DNA of 64,000 nucleotides, taken from positions 58,620 to 122,619 of the forward strand of contig JAILHH010000035.1 of the NCBI GenBank assembly GCA_024695935.1, read 5' to 3'. Of this stretch, positions 18,776-27,935 are shown piece by piece (position 1 is the stretch's first letter; every line of letters starts with the position of its first letter). This DNA is from Acetatifactor sp. Its GTDB lineage: Bacteria; Bacillota; Clostridia; Lachnospirales; Lachnospiraceae. Under the pieces are notes generated by a model that saw nothing but the letters and a program-made list of their open reading frames with translations, searched no databases and was not told where the DNA came from. The position numbers and the translations under genes are program-made.

Positions 18776-19411
18776 TTATTTGGGTAAATGAGGATGTTTT
18801 TCCTCAGGATTATATTTAAGATCAAAAATATTCAGCACCTCGGCGCCGAAAATATCATGCATATAGGAATAGATCTCGTGATTGATCTGCTCTTTTTCCT
18901 GTTTTTCGATCAGCTTCTTTTTAAGCTCAACCCTGGTTTGCTTTACCCATTTTTCTATCTCCGAAATATCTTCGGAATTATCCTTTAAAAAAGAATAACA
19001 ATTGTCCATGGTTTTAAGCATCAGGTCAAAATTAGCCTCATCGATCTTTTCCGGCATATCCAGAAGCTTTTCTTTAAAATCATCAAGTTTTTTGTTGCAG
19101 TCATCTATGAGGCGTTTATGATCCTCGATCTTTTTTGGGTCGGTACTTTCTTCACCGGCCATGGGTGTAAGTTCATTTAAAAGCTTCTTTTTTAAGAGTC
19201 TGATATCCCTGGACTCTGTATTAAGTCTGCCCTGTTCCTTTAACAGATCATTCAGAGTCTGTTCCTCTGCTTTTAAAGATTTCCTGTCATTCCCCCTAAA
19301 AAGCCTGTACCACTTCTGATCCAGGGTAAGTACGGGAACCTTTTTGCCCAAAAGAGCCTCTTTAAATTCTTCTGATTTTAAGCCGTCACTTTTCTTTTTT
19401 CTAAATGCCAC
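18776..19411 (-). CDS. Coiled-coil protein of unknown function
   Basis: A 211-residue, highly charged protein without signal peptide or membrane helix. Residues 45-185 are predicted almost entirely helical with heptad-like Leu/Lys/Glu patterns (two coiled-coil stretches). It begins with a basic patch (AFRKKK, GTG start) after GGAGGCTCG, which decides the start. It lies between rex and nnr, 19 bases after rex, and is therefore probably in the rex transcript. I recognise no family; a cytosolic structural or regulatory role would be a guess. Confidence 0.7.
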   Translation of the reverse strand: MAFRKKKSDGLKSEEFKEALLGKKVPVLTLDQKWYRLFRGNDRKSLKAEEQTLNDLLKEQGRLNTESRDIRLLKKKLLNELTPMAGEESTDPKKIEDHKRLIDDCNKKLDDFKEKLLDMPEKIDEANFDLMLKTMDNCYSFLKDNSEDISEIEKWVKQTRVELKKKLIEKQEKEQINHEIYSYMHDIFGAEVLNIFDLKYNPEEKHPHLPK

Positions 19412-19430
19412 GGCGAGCCTCCTATATCAG

Positions 19431-20069
19431 CTAATGTTCTCTGGAATACCTGCTTATATTATATGAAAGCTTCATAAGTGAATCTGACAGATGTACATTT
19501 TCCACGATGACGCCTTCAGGCACGTCCAGATCCACATGAGCGAAATTCCAGATAGCCTTTACTCCGTCTTCCACCAGATTGTCGATAATATCAAGAGCAC
19601 TTGTCTTTGGAATAGTAAGCACTACGATGTCGATATTATTTGCTCTTATGAACTCATCGAGGTTATCCATGGGCATGACTTTCACGCCTCTGACTTCCCT
19701 TCCAACGACCTCGGAATTGTTGTCGAACATTCCTTTAAAAATAAATCCGCGCTTTTCAAAATTAAGGTAATTTCCTAAGGCTCTGCCCAGATTACCGGCT
19801 CCGATGATGATGAAATTATGCTTTTGGTCAAGTCCCAGGATCTTGCCGATCTCTTTGTATAAATAATCCACATTATATCCGTAACCCTGCTGTCCGAAAC
19901 CGCCGAAATTATTAAAATCCTGACGTATCTGAGAAGCTGTCACGTTCATGCGCTCCGAGAGTTCCTGGGATGAAATACGCTCGATTCCCTCATCTTTGAG
20001 CTCACCTAGATATCTGTAGTATCTGGGGAGTCGACTGATTACCGCCTGAGATATCTCTCTAGTTTCCAA
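19431..20069 (-). CDS. rex: Redox-sensing transcriptional repressor Rex
   Basis: NADH/NAD+-responsive repressor of fermentative and respiratory genes, 212 residues. The N-terminal winged helix reads SQAVISRLPRYYRYLGEL and SSQELSERMNVTASQIRQDFNNFG, with recognition-helix residues near 50. The NAD(H)-binding Rossmann motif is FIIIGAGNLGRALGNYL near 90. I place the start at TTG 20069 because AGGAG sits seven bases before it; the GTG at 20093 has no ribosome site. It heads the leftward run towards nnr and alr and has a near-perfect promoter. Confidence 0.95.
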   Translation of the reverse strand: METREISQAVISRLPRYYRYLGELKDEGIERISSQELSERMNVTASQIRQDFNNFGGFGQQGYGYNVDYLYKEIGKILGLDQKHNFIIIGAGNLGRALGNYLNFEKRGFIFKGMFDNNSEVVGREVRGVKVMPMDNLDEFIRANNIDIVVLTIPKTSALDIIDNLVEDGVKAIWNFAHVDLDVPEGVIVENVHLSDSLMKLSYNISRYSREH

Positions 20070-20139
20070 TTTTTCTCTCCTTCGATGGATCACAGATCCA
20101 TTAGTCTAAACCGTAAATCGGTTTATTAAATTCAATATA

Positions 20140-20168
20140 ATTATACAAGGCTGTTAAATTCTTGTCAA
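20140..20168 (-). promoter_or_regulatory. Consensus sigma-A promoter for rex
   Basis: TTGACA (20163-20168) and TATAAT (20140-20145) on the minus strand, 17 bases apart, match the consensus perfectly. Between it and the gene lies an inverted repeat AAACCG-ATTTA-CGGTTT (20108-20124 on the plus strand) that could be an operator or leader hairpin. It does not match the usual Rex half-site TTGTTAA/TTGTGAA. Confidence 0.85.
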
Positions 20169-20188
20169 TGAACCGTAGCAAGACTTTG

Positions 20189-20217
20189 TTGACACATTTT
20201 GGCTATTTCAGTAAAAT
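20189..20217 (+). promoter_or_regulatory. Sigma-A promoter for the ABC-F gene
   Basis: TTGACA (20189-20194) and TAAAAT (20212-20217) on the plus strand are separated by exactly 17 bases. The gene starts 27 bases later. The -35 is about 20 bases from the rex -35 on the other strand, so the two promoters are back to back. Confidence 0.8.
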
Positions 20218-20244
20218 AAACCATATATTTTAAGAGGCAAAAAA

Positions 20245-22161
20245 ATGATACTTTCATGTAATAATATTTCAAAAACATTTATAGATAATACCGTTCTTTC
20301 CAAGGTTTCTTTTAATCTTGAGGATCATGAAAAAGCTGCTATCGTCGGCATTAACGGCGCCGGCAAAACAACACTGCTAAAGATCCTAGTAGGGCAGATG
20401 AATCCGGATGATGGGATCGTCACCCTGGGAAAAGATAAAACCTTTGGATATCTGTCACAGGTAAATCCCGTAAACAGCGAAAATTCAATATTAAACGAAC
20501 TCTTATCCACACAAAATAACCTCATACAGCTTGAAGAGGAACTCTCACAGTATGAGACAAAGATGAATGCCTTAGAGGGTAAAAGCCTTGAGGAAGCCAT
20601 AAATAAGTATACCGAACTCTCTCACCTGTTTGAAAGTCTGGGCGGATATGTATATAAAAGCGAGATCACAGGCATATTAAAAGGTCTTGGATTTACTGAA
20701 GATGAATTTGAAAAAAAGGTCCAGACTCTCTCCGGCGGTCAAAAGACCAGGGTTGCTCTGGCAAAGATCCTGCTCACAAAGCCTGACCTTATAATCCTGG
20801 ATGAGCCCACAAACCATTTGGACTTAAATTCCATCAAATGGCTTGAAAACTATCTGCTTAATTATAACAAGGCAGTTCTTATCGTATCCCATGACAGATA
20901 TTTTCTCGACAGGATCGCCACCAAGATAATCGAGATCGACCTTGGTAAATCCACTGTTTTTTCCGGCAACTATTCGGATTATGCCTATAAAAAAGAGCAG
21001 CTTCGCCACTCTGAATTAAATGCTTACTTAAATCAGCAAAGAGAGATAAAGCATCAGGAGCAGGTTATCGAAAAGCTGAAGAGCTTTAACCGTGAAAAAT
21101 CTATCAAGCGCGCCGAGAGCCGTGAAAAAATGCTTAATAAGATCGAGGTGTTAGATAAGCCAACGGAAGTAAAAAGCGATATGAAGCTTACTCTCACACC
21201 CCATACAGTAAGCGGAAAAGATGTGCTTGATGTAAAGGATCTAAGCAAGTCCTTTGGAGACCATGTTCTGTTTAAGAATGTAAGTTTTGAAATTAAAAGA
21301 GGCGAACACGTAGCCATAATCGGGGACAACGGCACCGGTAAAACCACTCTCTTAAAGATCTTGAACGAGATCATACAGGCAGACAGCGGCGAATTCAGGC
21401 TTGGAACAAATGTTGAGATCGGATACTACGATCAGGATCATCAGGTTTTATCCGGAGAAAAACAGCTATTTGAAGAGATCTCAGACGATTATCCCTATCT
21501 TACAAATACTGAGATCCGAAATGTGCTTGCCGCTTTCCTCTTTACCGGGGATGATGTATTTAAACAGATAAACAAATTAAGCGGTGGTGAACGAGGCAGA
21601 CTTTCCCTGGCAAAGCTCATGCTGTCAAACGCCAATTTCCTAATCCTTGATGAGCCTACAAACCACCTTGATATCATGTCAAAAGAGATACTTGAAGACG
21701 CCCTTAACAATTATGAGGGAACTGTCCTGTACGTGTCCCACGACAGATATTTTATAAACAGGACCGCCGGCAGGATCCTGGAACTTACCGGAAATAAATT
21801 CGTTAATTACATCGGAAATTATGATTATTATCTGGAAAAACATGAAGATGTCATGAAAGCGAATTTCGGAGATAACTCCCCTGTTCAGGCACAGACTACA
21901 AATACGGTTTCAGAGAGTAAGACCGACTGGCAGACACAAAAAGAAGAAAAAGCCAGACTCCAGAAACAGGAAAAAGAATTAAAGAAATGCGAAGCTGAGA
22001 TCGAAAAGAATGAAGCAGAACTAAAAACTGTTGAGGAAATGCTCTCAGACCCGGCTCTTGGAACTGATCTTCCGAAGCTTCAGGAGCTTTCAAAAAGACA
22101 AGCTGAACTGAAAGACATTCTCAACAAACTCTACGAAGACTGGGAATTACTTGCAAATTAA
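20245..22161 (+). CDS. ABC-F family ATP-binding protein
   Basis: Soluble ribosome-associated ABC ATPase, 638 residues, without membrane helices. Two nucleotide-binding domains are present: Walker A GINGAGKTTLLKIL (near 35) with signature LSGGQKTRVALAKI, and GDNGTGKTTLLKIL (near 362) with LSGGERGRLSLAKL. Both have LDEPTNHLD Walker B boxes. The interdomain linker (about 225-310) is basic and helical as in the P-site tRNA-interaction motif. A C-terminal coiled coil (about 560-635) resembles YdiF/Uup types. Such proteins resolve stalled ribosomes or gate translation; a resistance role cannot be excluded. AAGAGG precedes ATG. Confidence 0.93.
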   Translation: MILSCNNISKTFIDNTVLSKVSFNLEDHEKAAIVGINGAGKTTLLKILVGQMNPDDGIVTLGKDKTFGYLSQVNPVNSENSILNELLSTQNNLIQLEEELSQYETKMNALEGKSLEEAINKYTELSHLFESLGGYVYKSEITGILKGLGFTEDEFEKKVQTLSGGQKTRVALAKILLTKPDLIILDEPTNHLDLNSIKWLENYLLNYNKAVLIVSHDRYFLDRIATKIIEIDLGKSTVFSGNYSDYAYKKEQLRHSELNAYLNQQREIKHQEQVIEKLKSFNREKSIKRAESREKMLNKIEVLDKPTEVKSDMKLTLTPHTVSGKDVLDVKDLSKSFGDHVLFKNVSFEIKRGEHVAIIGDNGTGKTTLLKILNEIIQADSGEFRLGTNVEIGYYDQDHQVLSGEKQLFEEISDDYPYLTNTEIRNVLAAFLFTGDDVFKQINKLSGGERGRLSLAKLMLSNANFLILDEPTNHLDIMSKEILEDALNNYEGTVLYVSHDRYFINRTAGRILELTGNKFVNYIGNYDYYLEKHEDVMKANFGDNSPVQAQTTNTVSESKTDWQTQKEEKARLQKQEKELKKCEAEIEKNEAELKTVEEMLSDPALGTDLPKLQELSKRQAELKDILNKLYEDWELLAN

Positions 22162-22203
22162 AAACATCGGATTTAAGGAATAAACTTAAATCCGATGTTT
22201 TTT
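22161..22203. terminator. Bidirectional intrinsic terminator
   Basis: A stem of about 16 bp (AACATCGGATTTAAG / CTTAAATCCGATGTT, loop GAATAAA at 22178-22184) has A-rich and T-rich flanks, so it can end both the plus-strand ABC-F transcript and the minus-strand icd transcript. Confidence 0.9.
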
Positions 22204-22224
22204 ACTTAATAACTATATTAATAA

Positions 22225-23433
22225 TTAAAGCAAAGAATCAAGAGTTTCTCTGATAGCCTTTATAAAGTCAAGGCTGTTTAAGATAACGGGATTCTCACAG
22301 GTTGAAATAAGTGAAAGCGACTTTGTCATCTTACCGTTCTCGACTGTCTTTACGCAAGCCTCTTCGAGCTTTTCACCGAAGTTTGCAAGTTCATTATTTC
22401 CGTCAAGCTCTCCTCTTTTTTTCAAAGCTCCTGCCCAGGCAAAGATCGTTGCTATTGAATTGGTGCTGGTCTCCTCACCTGCAAGATGCTTGTAATAATG
22501 GCGCTGCACAGTTCCGTGAGCAGCCTCGTACTCATATACACCCTTGGGAGAAACCAAGACGGAAGTCATCATGGACAGGTCGCCATATGCTGTTGCAACC
22601 ATGTCACTCATTACATCTCCGTCATAGTTTTTAAGAGCCCATATAAATCCGCCCTCACTTCTCACAACTCTGGCAACAGCATCATCGATCAAAGTATAGA
22701 AATATGTTATACCAAGCTTTTCAAACTCAGCCTTGTATGTTGTATCATAAAGGTTCTGGAAAATATCCTTAAAAGTATGATCGTATTTCTTTGAAATAGT
22801 ATCCTTTGTTGAGAACCAGAGATCCTGCTTTGTATCAATGGCATATTTAAAACAAGCATTTGCAAAGCTCTCAATTGATTTCTCAGTATTATGGATTCCC
22901 TGGAGGATTCCGGGGCCCTTAAACTCATGGATAGTCTCCTTTGTAACTGTTCCATCCTCAGCTGTAAAAACAAGTTCAGCCTTTCCTGCACCGGGGATCT
23001 TGATCTCTGTATTTTTATATACATCACCGTATGCATGACGGGCAATTGTGATAGGCTTTGTCCAGTTCTTTACATAGGGAACGATTCCTTTTACAAGGAT
23101 GGGAGCACGAAAAACTGTTCCATCCAGGATCGAACGGATCGTTCCGTTGGGGCTCTTCCACATTTCCTTTAAGTCATATTCCTTCATTCTTGCCGCATTG
23201 GGAGTGATTGTCGCGCATTTAACGGCAACACCGTATTTTAATGTGGCATTTGCAGAATCCACCGTAACCTGATCATCGGTCTTGTTTCTGTTTTCCAGAC
23301 CAAGGTCATAATATTCGCTCTTCAGATCAACATAAGGAGTGATAAGTTCATCCTTGATCATCTGCCAGAGAATTCTGGTCATTTCGTCCCCATCCATCTC
23401 AACAAGAGGAGTGGTCATTTGAATCTTATTCAT
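22225..23433 (-). CDS. icd: NADP-dependent isocitrate dehydrogenase
   Basis: Converts isocitrate to 2-oxoglutarate with NADP. The 402-residue product is of the homodimeric, eukaryote-like type II: it starts [21 protein letters not shown] and carries [17 protein letters not shown] near 95-112, [14 protein letters not shown] near 130, and [22 protein letters not shown] near 270. The cofactor segment [14 protein letters not shown] is near 305. ATG 23433 follows AAAGG; the longer frame overlaps the regulator stop. Lying behind Re-citrate synthase and a GntR regulator, it probably makes 2-oxoglutarate for glutamate. Aconitase is not in this window. Confidence 0.96.
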   Translation of the reverse strand: MNKIQMTTPLVEMDGDEMTRILWQMIKDELITPYVDLKSEYYDLGLENRNKTDDQVTVDSANATLKYGVAVKCATITPNAARMKEYDLKEMWKSPNGTIRSILDGTVFRAPILVKGIVPYVKNWTKPITIARHAYGDVYKNTEIKIPGAGKAELVFTAEDGTVTKETIHEFKGPGILQGIHNTEKSIESFANACFKYAIDTKQDLWFSTKDTISKKYDHTFKDIFQNLYDTTYKAEFEKLGITYFYTLIDDAVARVVRSEGGFIWALKNYDGDVMSDMVATAYGDLSMMTSVLVSPKGVYEYEAAHGTVQRHYYKHLAGEETSTNSIATIFAWAGALKKRGELDGNNELANFGEKLEEACVKTVENGKMTKSLSLISTCENPVILNSLDFIKAIRETLDSLL

Positions 23434-23458
23434 ATTTATATAACCTTTCTGTATTGTT

Positions 23459-24160
23459 TTATTTTTCCGTGGTGTCAAAAGCTTCCTTTAATCCGCTTTT
23501 TACGAGGTTTTCATAGGCACTTAAAATATGCTTGTTTGCAAGGTCCTGAGCCTTTTTTGCATTCTTTTCCTTTATGGCTTCCATAATTGCCTCATGTTCC
23601 TCGTTTGACTTGGGACCTCTGTTTACATTGGACAGAGTCTTTCTTCTGACTCGGATCACATATTGATGGAAATCCTTTAAAGTATGCTCCAGATATTTGG
23701 AATTGCAGGCTTCGTAAAGGATCTCATGGAACCTGTTATCCAGTTCAGCCAATTGATCATAATGACCTTTTTCAGCATGGAATTTTGCAAGATAAACATT
23801 TTCTTCCATTTCTTCCATCTGCTCATCGGTAATATGCTCTGTAGCCCAGCTGGCACAAAGTCCCTCCAAAAGGGATCTTATCATATAAATATCTTTTACA
23901 TCTTTTTCGGTGATACCTGTGACATAAGCACCTTTGTTGGGAATGATCTGTATGAGTCCCTCAAGCTCAAGCTGCCTGAAGGCTTCTCTGACCGGAGTCC
24001 TGCTGACGCCAAGTTCCTCACCGATGGTTACTTCCTTTAATTCTTCATGTTCGGCATATTTTCCGCTTAAGATATCTTCTCTTAATCTGCTGAATACCCT
24101 GCCGCGAAGCGAATATTTGTCAGTAACCTCCTGCTTTACATCATAATTTTTTTCACTCAA
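23459..24160 (-). CDS. GntR family regulator, FadR/FCD subfamily
   Basis: A 233-residue DNA-binding protein. The N-terminal winged helix-turn-helix (residues 18-80) shows [23 protein letters not shown] and [21 protein letters not shown], the classic GntR signature. The C-terminal FCD effector domain (95-220) has the metal- and ligand-binding pattern [13 protein letters not shown]...H. TTG 24160 is the start, with GAGGG in front. It stands between Re-citrate synthase and icd in one transcript, and the operon promoter is covered by a palindrome with the core ATTGTATACAAT, typical of FCD operators. It is therefore probably an autoregulated repressor that responds to a di- or tricarboxylate. Confidence 0.92.
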   Translation of the reverse strand: MSEKNYDVKQEVTDKYSLRGRVFSRLREDILSGKYAEHEELKEVTIGEELGVSRTPVREAFRQLELEGLIQIIPNKGAYVTGITEKDVKDIYMIRSLLEGLCASWATEHITDEQMEEMEENVYLAKFHAEKGHYDQLAELDNRFHEILYEACNSKYLEHTLKDFHQYVIRVRRKTLSNVNRGPKSNEEHEAIMEAIKEKNAKKAQDLANKHILSAYENLVKSGLKEAFDTTEK

Positions 24161-24174
24161 AATTAATCCCTCAA

Positions 24175-25587
24175 CTAGAAACCTAAAGTAATATTTTTCT
24201 CAAGGCAAACTCTGTTTACACAAGCAATGATCTCATCATCTGTAAGGACAGTAACACGACCGCCTGCATACTCTTCGTCAACCCACTCTTTGATTCCCTT
24301 TACAAGTTCGCTGTTTTTCTCAATCATCTGATCACCCTTTAACTTGTAATGAGTGTTGAGCCAGTGGGCTATTCCCGCAAGTCCGGATGTGTTTGATACA
24401 GCGCACACAACAGGTCTGTTCAGGAATTTCTCTGTATCGAAAATATTATAGATCTCTTCGTTTTTAAGTAGTCCGTCCGCATGGATACCGGCTCTTGTCA
24501 CATTGAAGTTCTTTCCCACAAAAGGAGTTCTGGGAGGGATCTGATATCCGATCTCTTTTTCATAGAACTCGGCAAGTTCAGTGATGACCTTTGTATCCAT
24601 TCCGTTTAAGCTGCCCTTAAGCTGAGCATACTCAAATACCATAGCTTCAAGAGGTGTGTTACCTGTTCTCTCGCCGATTCCAAAGAGTGATGCATTAACA
24701 CCTGAACAACCATAAAGCCAGGCTGTTGTGGAGTTTGAAACGGCTTTGTAAAAATCATTGTGACCATGCCACTCCAAAAGTTCGTGTGGAACTCCGGCAT
24801 GAACATGAAGAGCATAAATGATACCCTGAACAGATCTGGGTATAACTGCTCCGGGGAAATTTACACCATATCCCATAGTATCGCAGGCACGGATCTTTAT
24901 TGGAATATTGTATTCCTTCATAAGCTTCATTAACTCAAGACAGAAAGGAACTACATATCCGTAAATATCAGCTCTGGTTATATCTTCCAAATGACATCTG
25001 GGGCTTATGCCCTCCTCCAGACAGTCTCTTACAACTGAAAGATAGTGATCCATGGCTTGTTTTCTGGTCATCTTAAGTTTCAGGAATATATGATAATCGG
25101 AACAGGAAACCAAAATTCCGGTCTCCTTCATACCGATCTCTTTTACCAGTTTAAAGTCTTCTTTGCTGGCTCTGATCCAGCTTGTAACCTCGGGGAACTG
25201 ATATCCTCTCTCCATGCACTTATATACCGCATCTCTGTCCTTTTTGCTGTAAAGGAAGAATTCGCTGGCCCTTATCATTCCGTTTTGGCCACCCAGTTCA
25301 TGGAGATAATCATAGATCTTTACGATCTGATCTGTGGTATAGGGTGCTCTGGACTGCTGTCCGTCCCTGAAGGTGGTATCTGTTATCCAGATATCCTTTG
25401 GCATATTATGGGGCACAATTCTATCATTGAAAGGAATCTTAGGTATATCCGAATAAGGGAACATATTTCTGAAAACGTTAGGCTTTTCAACGTCATCAAG
25501 AATATACATATGCTCCTCAATCTCTAAAAGATTGTTCTTGGGATTCATTGTAACCGGTCGATTCTGAAATTTTTCGGACGAATCCAT
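24175..25587 (-). CDS. Re-type citrate synthase (isopropylmalate/homocitrate synthase family)
   Basis: DRE-TIM metallolyase of 470 residues. It shows the signature ITDTTFRDGQQSRAPYT near 65-80, CHLEDITRADIYG near 200, and the metal-binding HGHNDFYKAVSNSTTAWLYG near 270. A C-terminal domain shorter than the LeuA regulatory domain follows. The N-terminal extension (LEIEEHMYILDDVEKPNVFRN) is characteristic of the Clostridium kluyveri-type Re-citrate synthase, a group often annotated wrongly as 2-isopropylmalate synthase. No leuBCD lies nearby, whereas isocitrate dehydrogenase does. ATG 25587 follows GAGG. Substrate (acetyl-CoA plus oxaloacetate) is inferred from family and context. Confidence 0.82.
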   Translation of the reverse strand: MDSSEKFQNRPVTMNPKNNLLEIEEHMYILDDVEKPNVFRNMFPYSDIPKIPFNDRIVPHNMPKDIWITDTTFRDGQQSRAPYTTDQIVKIYDYLHELGGQNGMIRASEFFLYSKKDRDAVYKCMERGYQFPEVTSWIRASKEDFKLVKEIGMKETGILVSCSDYHIFLKLKMTRKQAMDHYLSVVRDCLEEGISPRCHLEDITRADIYGYVVPFCLELMKLMKEYNIPIKIRACDTMGYGVNFPGAVIPRSVQGIIYALHVHAGVPHELLEWHGHNDFYKAVSNSTTAWLYGCSGVNASLFGIGERTGNTPLEAMVFEYAQLKGSLNGMDTKVITELAEFYEKEIGYQIPPRTPFVGKNFNVTRAGIHADGLLKNEEIYNIFDTEKFLNRPVVCAVSNTSGLAGIAHWLNTHYKLKGDQMIEKNSELVKGIKEWVDEEYAGGRVTVLTDDEIIACVNRVCLEKNITLGF

Positions 25588-25638
25588 TTTTAAATCCTCA
25601 TCTTTCAAAAATATTTGCTGAAAAAAGTGCAATAATCA

Positions 25639-25677
25639 GCCTCGTATAATTGTATACAATCATACGAGGCCTGTCAA
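25639..25677 (-). promoter_or_regulatory. Promoter with overlapping 32-bp operator palindrome (GntR site)
   Basis: On the minus strand TTGACA (25672-25677) and TACAAT (25649-25654), 17 bases apart, form a good promoter for the citrate synthase operon. A 32-bp near-perfect palindrome (25639-25670) fills the spacer and -10. Its arms are GCCTCGTAT and ATACGAGGC, its core is the 12-bp palindrome ATTGTATACAAT, and only one symmetric pair mismatches. A bound repressor would block the promoter; the regulator encoded in the operon is the obvious candidate. Confidence 0.8.
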
Positions 25678-25718
25678 TAGTAATTTCTTATTCTATTTTC
25701 TCTAAAAGATCAAAGAAT

Positions 25719-27917
25719 TTATGCCCTTTTAAAAACCAATACCATTCCGAAAGCAAAAACAGAAAGCCCCAGGATCCACTTGAATATATAGAGCATTTTA
25801 TATCCTACCGAAAGTCCGGCAAAGGATGTGAAACCTAAAAAGACAGATCCATTATCAGGGGCGCTCATGCTGACAATCTCCTCATCTACAGTAACAGTCT
25901 GACCCACATACTCACTCTCACCGCCCACAAACACAATGGAATACACTCCGTTAAGAGAAAACCTGACGCAGTCAACTCCATTTATATCTCCTCTTTCGTA
26001 AGGTATGCTTTCCAGCTGTCCGTTTCTGTCCGTAGAAAACAGTGAAAAAGACCTGTCCTTAAAGTTTTGAGAAACAGGCATGGATATCCGTAATTCAGCT
26101 GTTCCGAGTTTTGTGATGGATATGTTCGAGCCATCAGTCAGATTAAGGTCATAGACCAGCATGTCACTGTCAGGCTCTGTCGAAAAGATCCTTCTGTAGG
26201 AAGCTTTTTCTGCTTCACCCTCTTCATCCATGGAAATACTTAATATATATGACCTGTCAGCACCTGAAAGTTCTGCTAAAGCCCCATCGATACCGACAAC
26301 ATTAACTCCTGCCTCCCCCTGATTTTCCTCTCCATACGAAGAAAGACGAAGGTCAAAATTTGAAAGCCTCTGAGCACTGCTCTCATATGTATTTGCGGGA
26401 ATATTTCCCATGTATTTAACGGAAATGTTTTTGTCAAAAGCATCCAGTCCCATTTCTGTTACTGAAGACGGAATGTTTGCAAGCTCAAGTGGACAGTCTT
26501 TGAAAGCTCTGTCCTTTATGGCATTTAATCCGCCGTTAAAGACTACAAGTTCAAGAGATTTACATCCCATAAAGGCTTCTTCTCCGACAGTTTTCAGATT
26601 ATCGGGAAGAACCACATTCTGTATGCTTGTATTGCCTTTAAAAGCTTCTGCGGCGATGCAGGTAACCTCCGAAGGTATAGTCACAAGTTTTTCCGTTCCC
26701 TTATATTTTACAAGCACGTTTCCGCTTATGAGATAATCTTCATCACTGTTTTCAAATTCATTGACCCAGGCTGTGCCTTCAAATGCCTTGGGACCCACAT
26801 TCTCCACATATCCCGGAAGTTTAACATCCGAAAGCCCGGAAGCCATATAAAAAGCTCCGTACTCAATATTTTTAACGGAATCCGGAATATAAGCGGATGT
26901 AAGCGCACTTCTTGCATATGAAAGTTCGCCTATCTCCGTGATGCCATAATTTAAATTAATGCCGGTGAATGAACTGTCATTATAAAATGCATGATCTGCA
27001 ACAACCAAGCCGTCAATAAAAGCATATTTGGGAATACTCTTTCCGGAATTTATAAACATTCCGGTTTCATCGATCTCAGTTTCTGCCTCAGTTTCAAGTT
27101 CATCCGGTGACTGACCGTAAACCTTAAGAGATTCGTTATCCACAAGGATCACCGCAGAATTGCCCACAACTCTGACAGATCCCCATGCATTTAAACTCTC
27201 AGTCTCTTCAGCCGGTTCAGACGGAATGCCTGTTTCCGCTGTGTTTGAAGGATCATTTTCCCCTATGTTTTCACCGGTGTCATTCCCGCTTACTGTAACT
27301 TCCACAGGATCCACAACTATAACAGAACCTGTAATATCCTCATATTCCGCTCTCTCCTGAATCCTTCTGTAAAAATCCACAGCATAATTGTATGCATAGG
27401 TTCCTTCTGTCGCATGGATGGTGAGATTAAAGCATCCGTCAAAGGAAGTTTCATGAATGCCCCTCACTGTCCAGGGAATATAAATATCCGTAAAATTAAT
27501 ACAGTTCTGAAAAGCCTCCAGACCAATGTAGAGAATATTCTCAGGAACGTTCAATGTCTTTAATCCAACGCATTTTGCAAAGGAATAATCACCGATTTCC
27601 GTCAAACCCTCACCCAGAGAAACTGTCTGAAGTTTATCGCAGTCCCAGAAAGCATAAGCCCCGATCCTCTCTACGCTCTTTGGAAGGATTATTTCCTCAA
27701 CAAAATCATTGTCCTCAAAAGCACTCTCCCCGATATACTTTACTGTGGAGGGGATTGAAACCTTTTCCGCTGTTCCCTTGTATTTTGTCAAAGTATTATT
27801 GCTTATAACAAAATCGGAAGCAGTTGTCCCTGCAGCTGCTCCCGTTACAGGCAGAGACATTATCACTAATGAAGTTATTAATAACAGGATCCCTGTTAAT
27901 CGTCTTTTTCTTCTCAT
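25719..27917 (-). CDS. BspA-like leucine-rich-repeat surface protein, membrane anchored
   Basis: A 732-residue secreted protein. A basic n-region and hydrophobic helix (RRKRRLTGILLLITSL) form a signal peptide ending near AAAG (about residue 29). LRR_5/BspA repeats follow in two blocks, about 40-190 and 290-500, with recurrent I-x-x-x-A-F-x-x-C units (ESAFEDNDFVEEIILPKSVE). Between them is a Thr/Glu/Asn-rich spacer. Residues about 545-680 form a beta-rich domain also found in the neighbouring 1601-residue protein. A final hydrophobic helix ends VFKRA. No sortase motif is seen, so it is anchored by this helix. Such repeats mediate adhesion in gut and oral bacteria; the ligand is unknown. Confidence 0.85.
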   Translation of the reverse strand: MRRKRRLTGILLLITSLVIMSLPVTGAAAGTTASDFVISNNTLTKYKGTAEKVSIPSTVKYIGESAFEDNDFVEEIILPKSVERIGAYAFWDCDKLQTVSLGEGLTEIGDYSFAKCVGLKTLNVPENILYIGLEAFQNCINFTDIYIPWTVRGIHETSFDGCFNLTIHATEGTYAYNYAVDFYRRIQERAEYEDITGSVIVVDPVEVTVSGNDTGENIGENDPSNTAETGIPSEPAEETESLNAWGSVRVVGNSAVILVDNESLKVYGQSPDELETEAETEIDETGMFINSGKSIPKYAFIDGLVVADHAFYNDSSFTGINLNYGITEIGELSYARSALTSAYIPDSVKNIEYGAFYMASGLSDVKLPGYVENVGPKAFEGTAWVNEFENSDEDYLISGNVLVKYKGTEKLVTIPSEVTCIAAEAFKGNTSIQNVVLPDNLKTVGEEAFMGCKSLELVVFNGGLNAIKDRAFKDCPLELANIPSSVTEMGLDAFDKNISVKYMGNIPANTYESSAQRLSNFDLRLSSYGEENQGEAGVNVVGIDGALAELSGADRSYILSISMDEEGEAEKASYRRIFSTEPDSDMLVYDLNLTDGSNISITKLGTAELRISMPVSQNFKDRSFSLFSTDRNGQLESIPYERGDINGVDCVRFSLNGVYSIVFVGGESEYVGQTVTVDEEIVSMSAPDNGSVFLGFTSFAGLSVGYKMLYIFKWILGLSVFAFGMVLVFKRA

Positions 27918-27935
27918 ATACGCCTGAGCCTTTTA

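Noticed and set aside
20108..20124. Rex operator upstream of rex
   Set aside because: The dyad AAACCG-ATTTA-CGGTTT does not match the TTGTTAA or TTGTGAA half-sites expected for Rex.
24175..25587. 2-Isopropylmalate synthase of leucine synthesis
   Set aside because: The N-terminal extension, the shortened C-terminal region and the icd neighbour favour Re-citrate synthase, although the fold is shared.
25639..25670. The 32-bp palindrome as a transcription terminator
   Set aside because: There is no T-tract on either side and it overlaps the -10 of a good promoter, so an operator is more likely.
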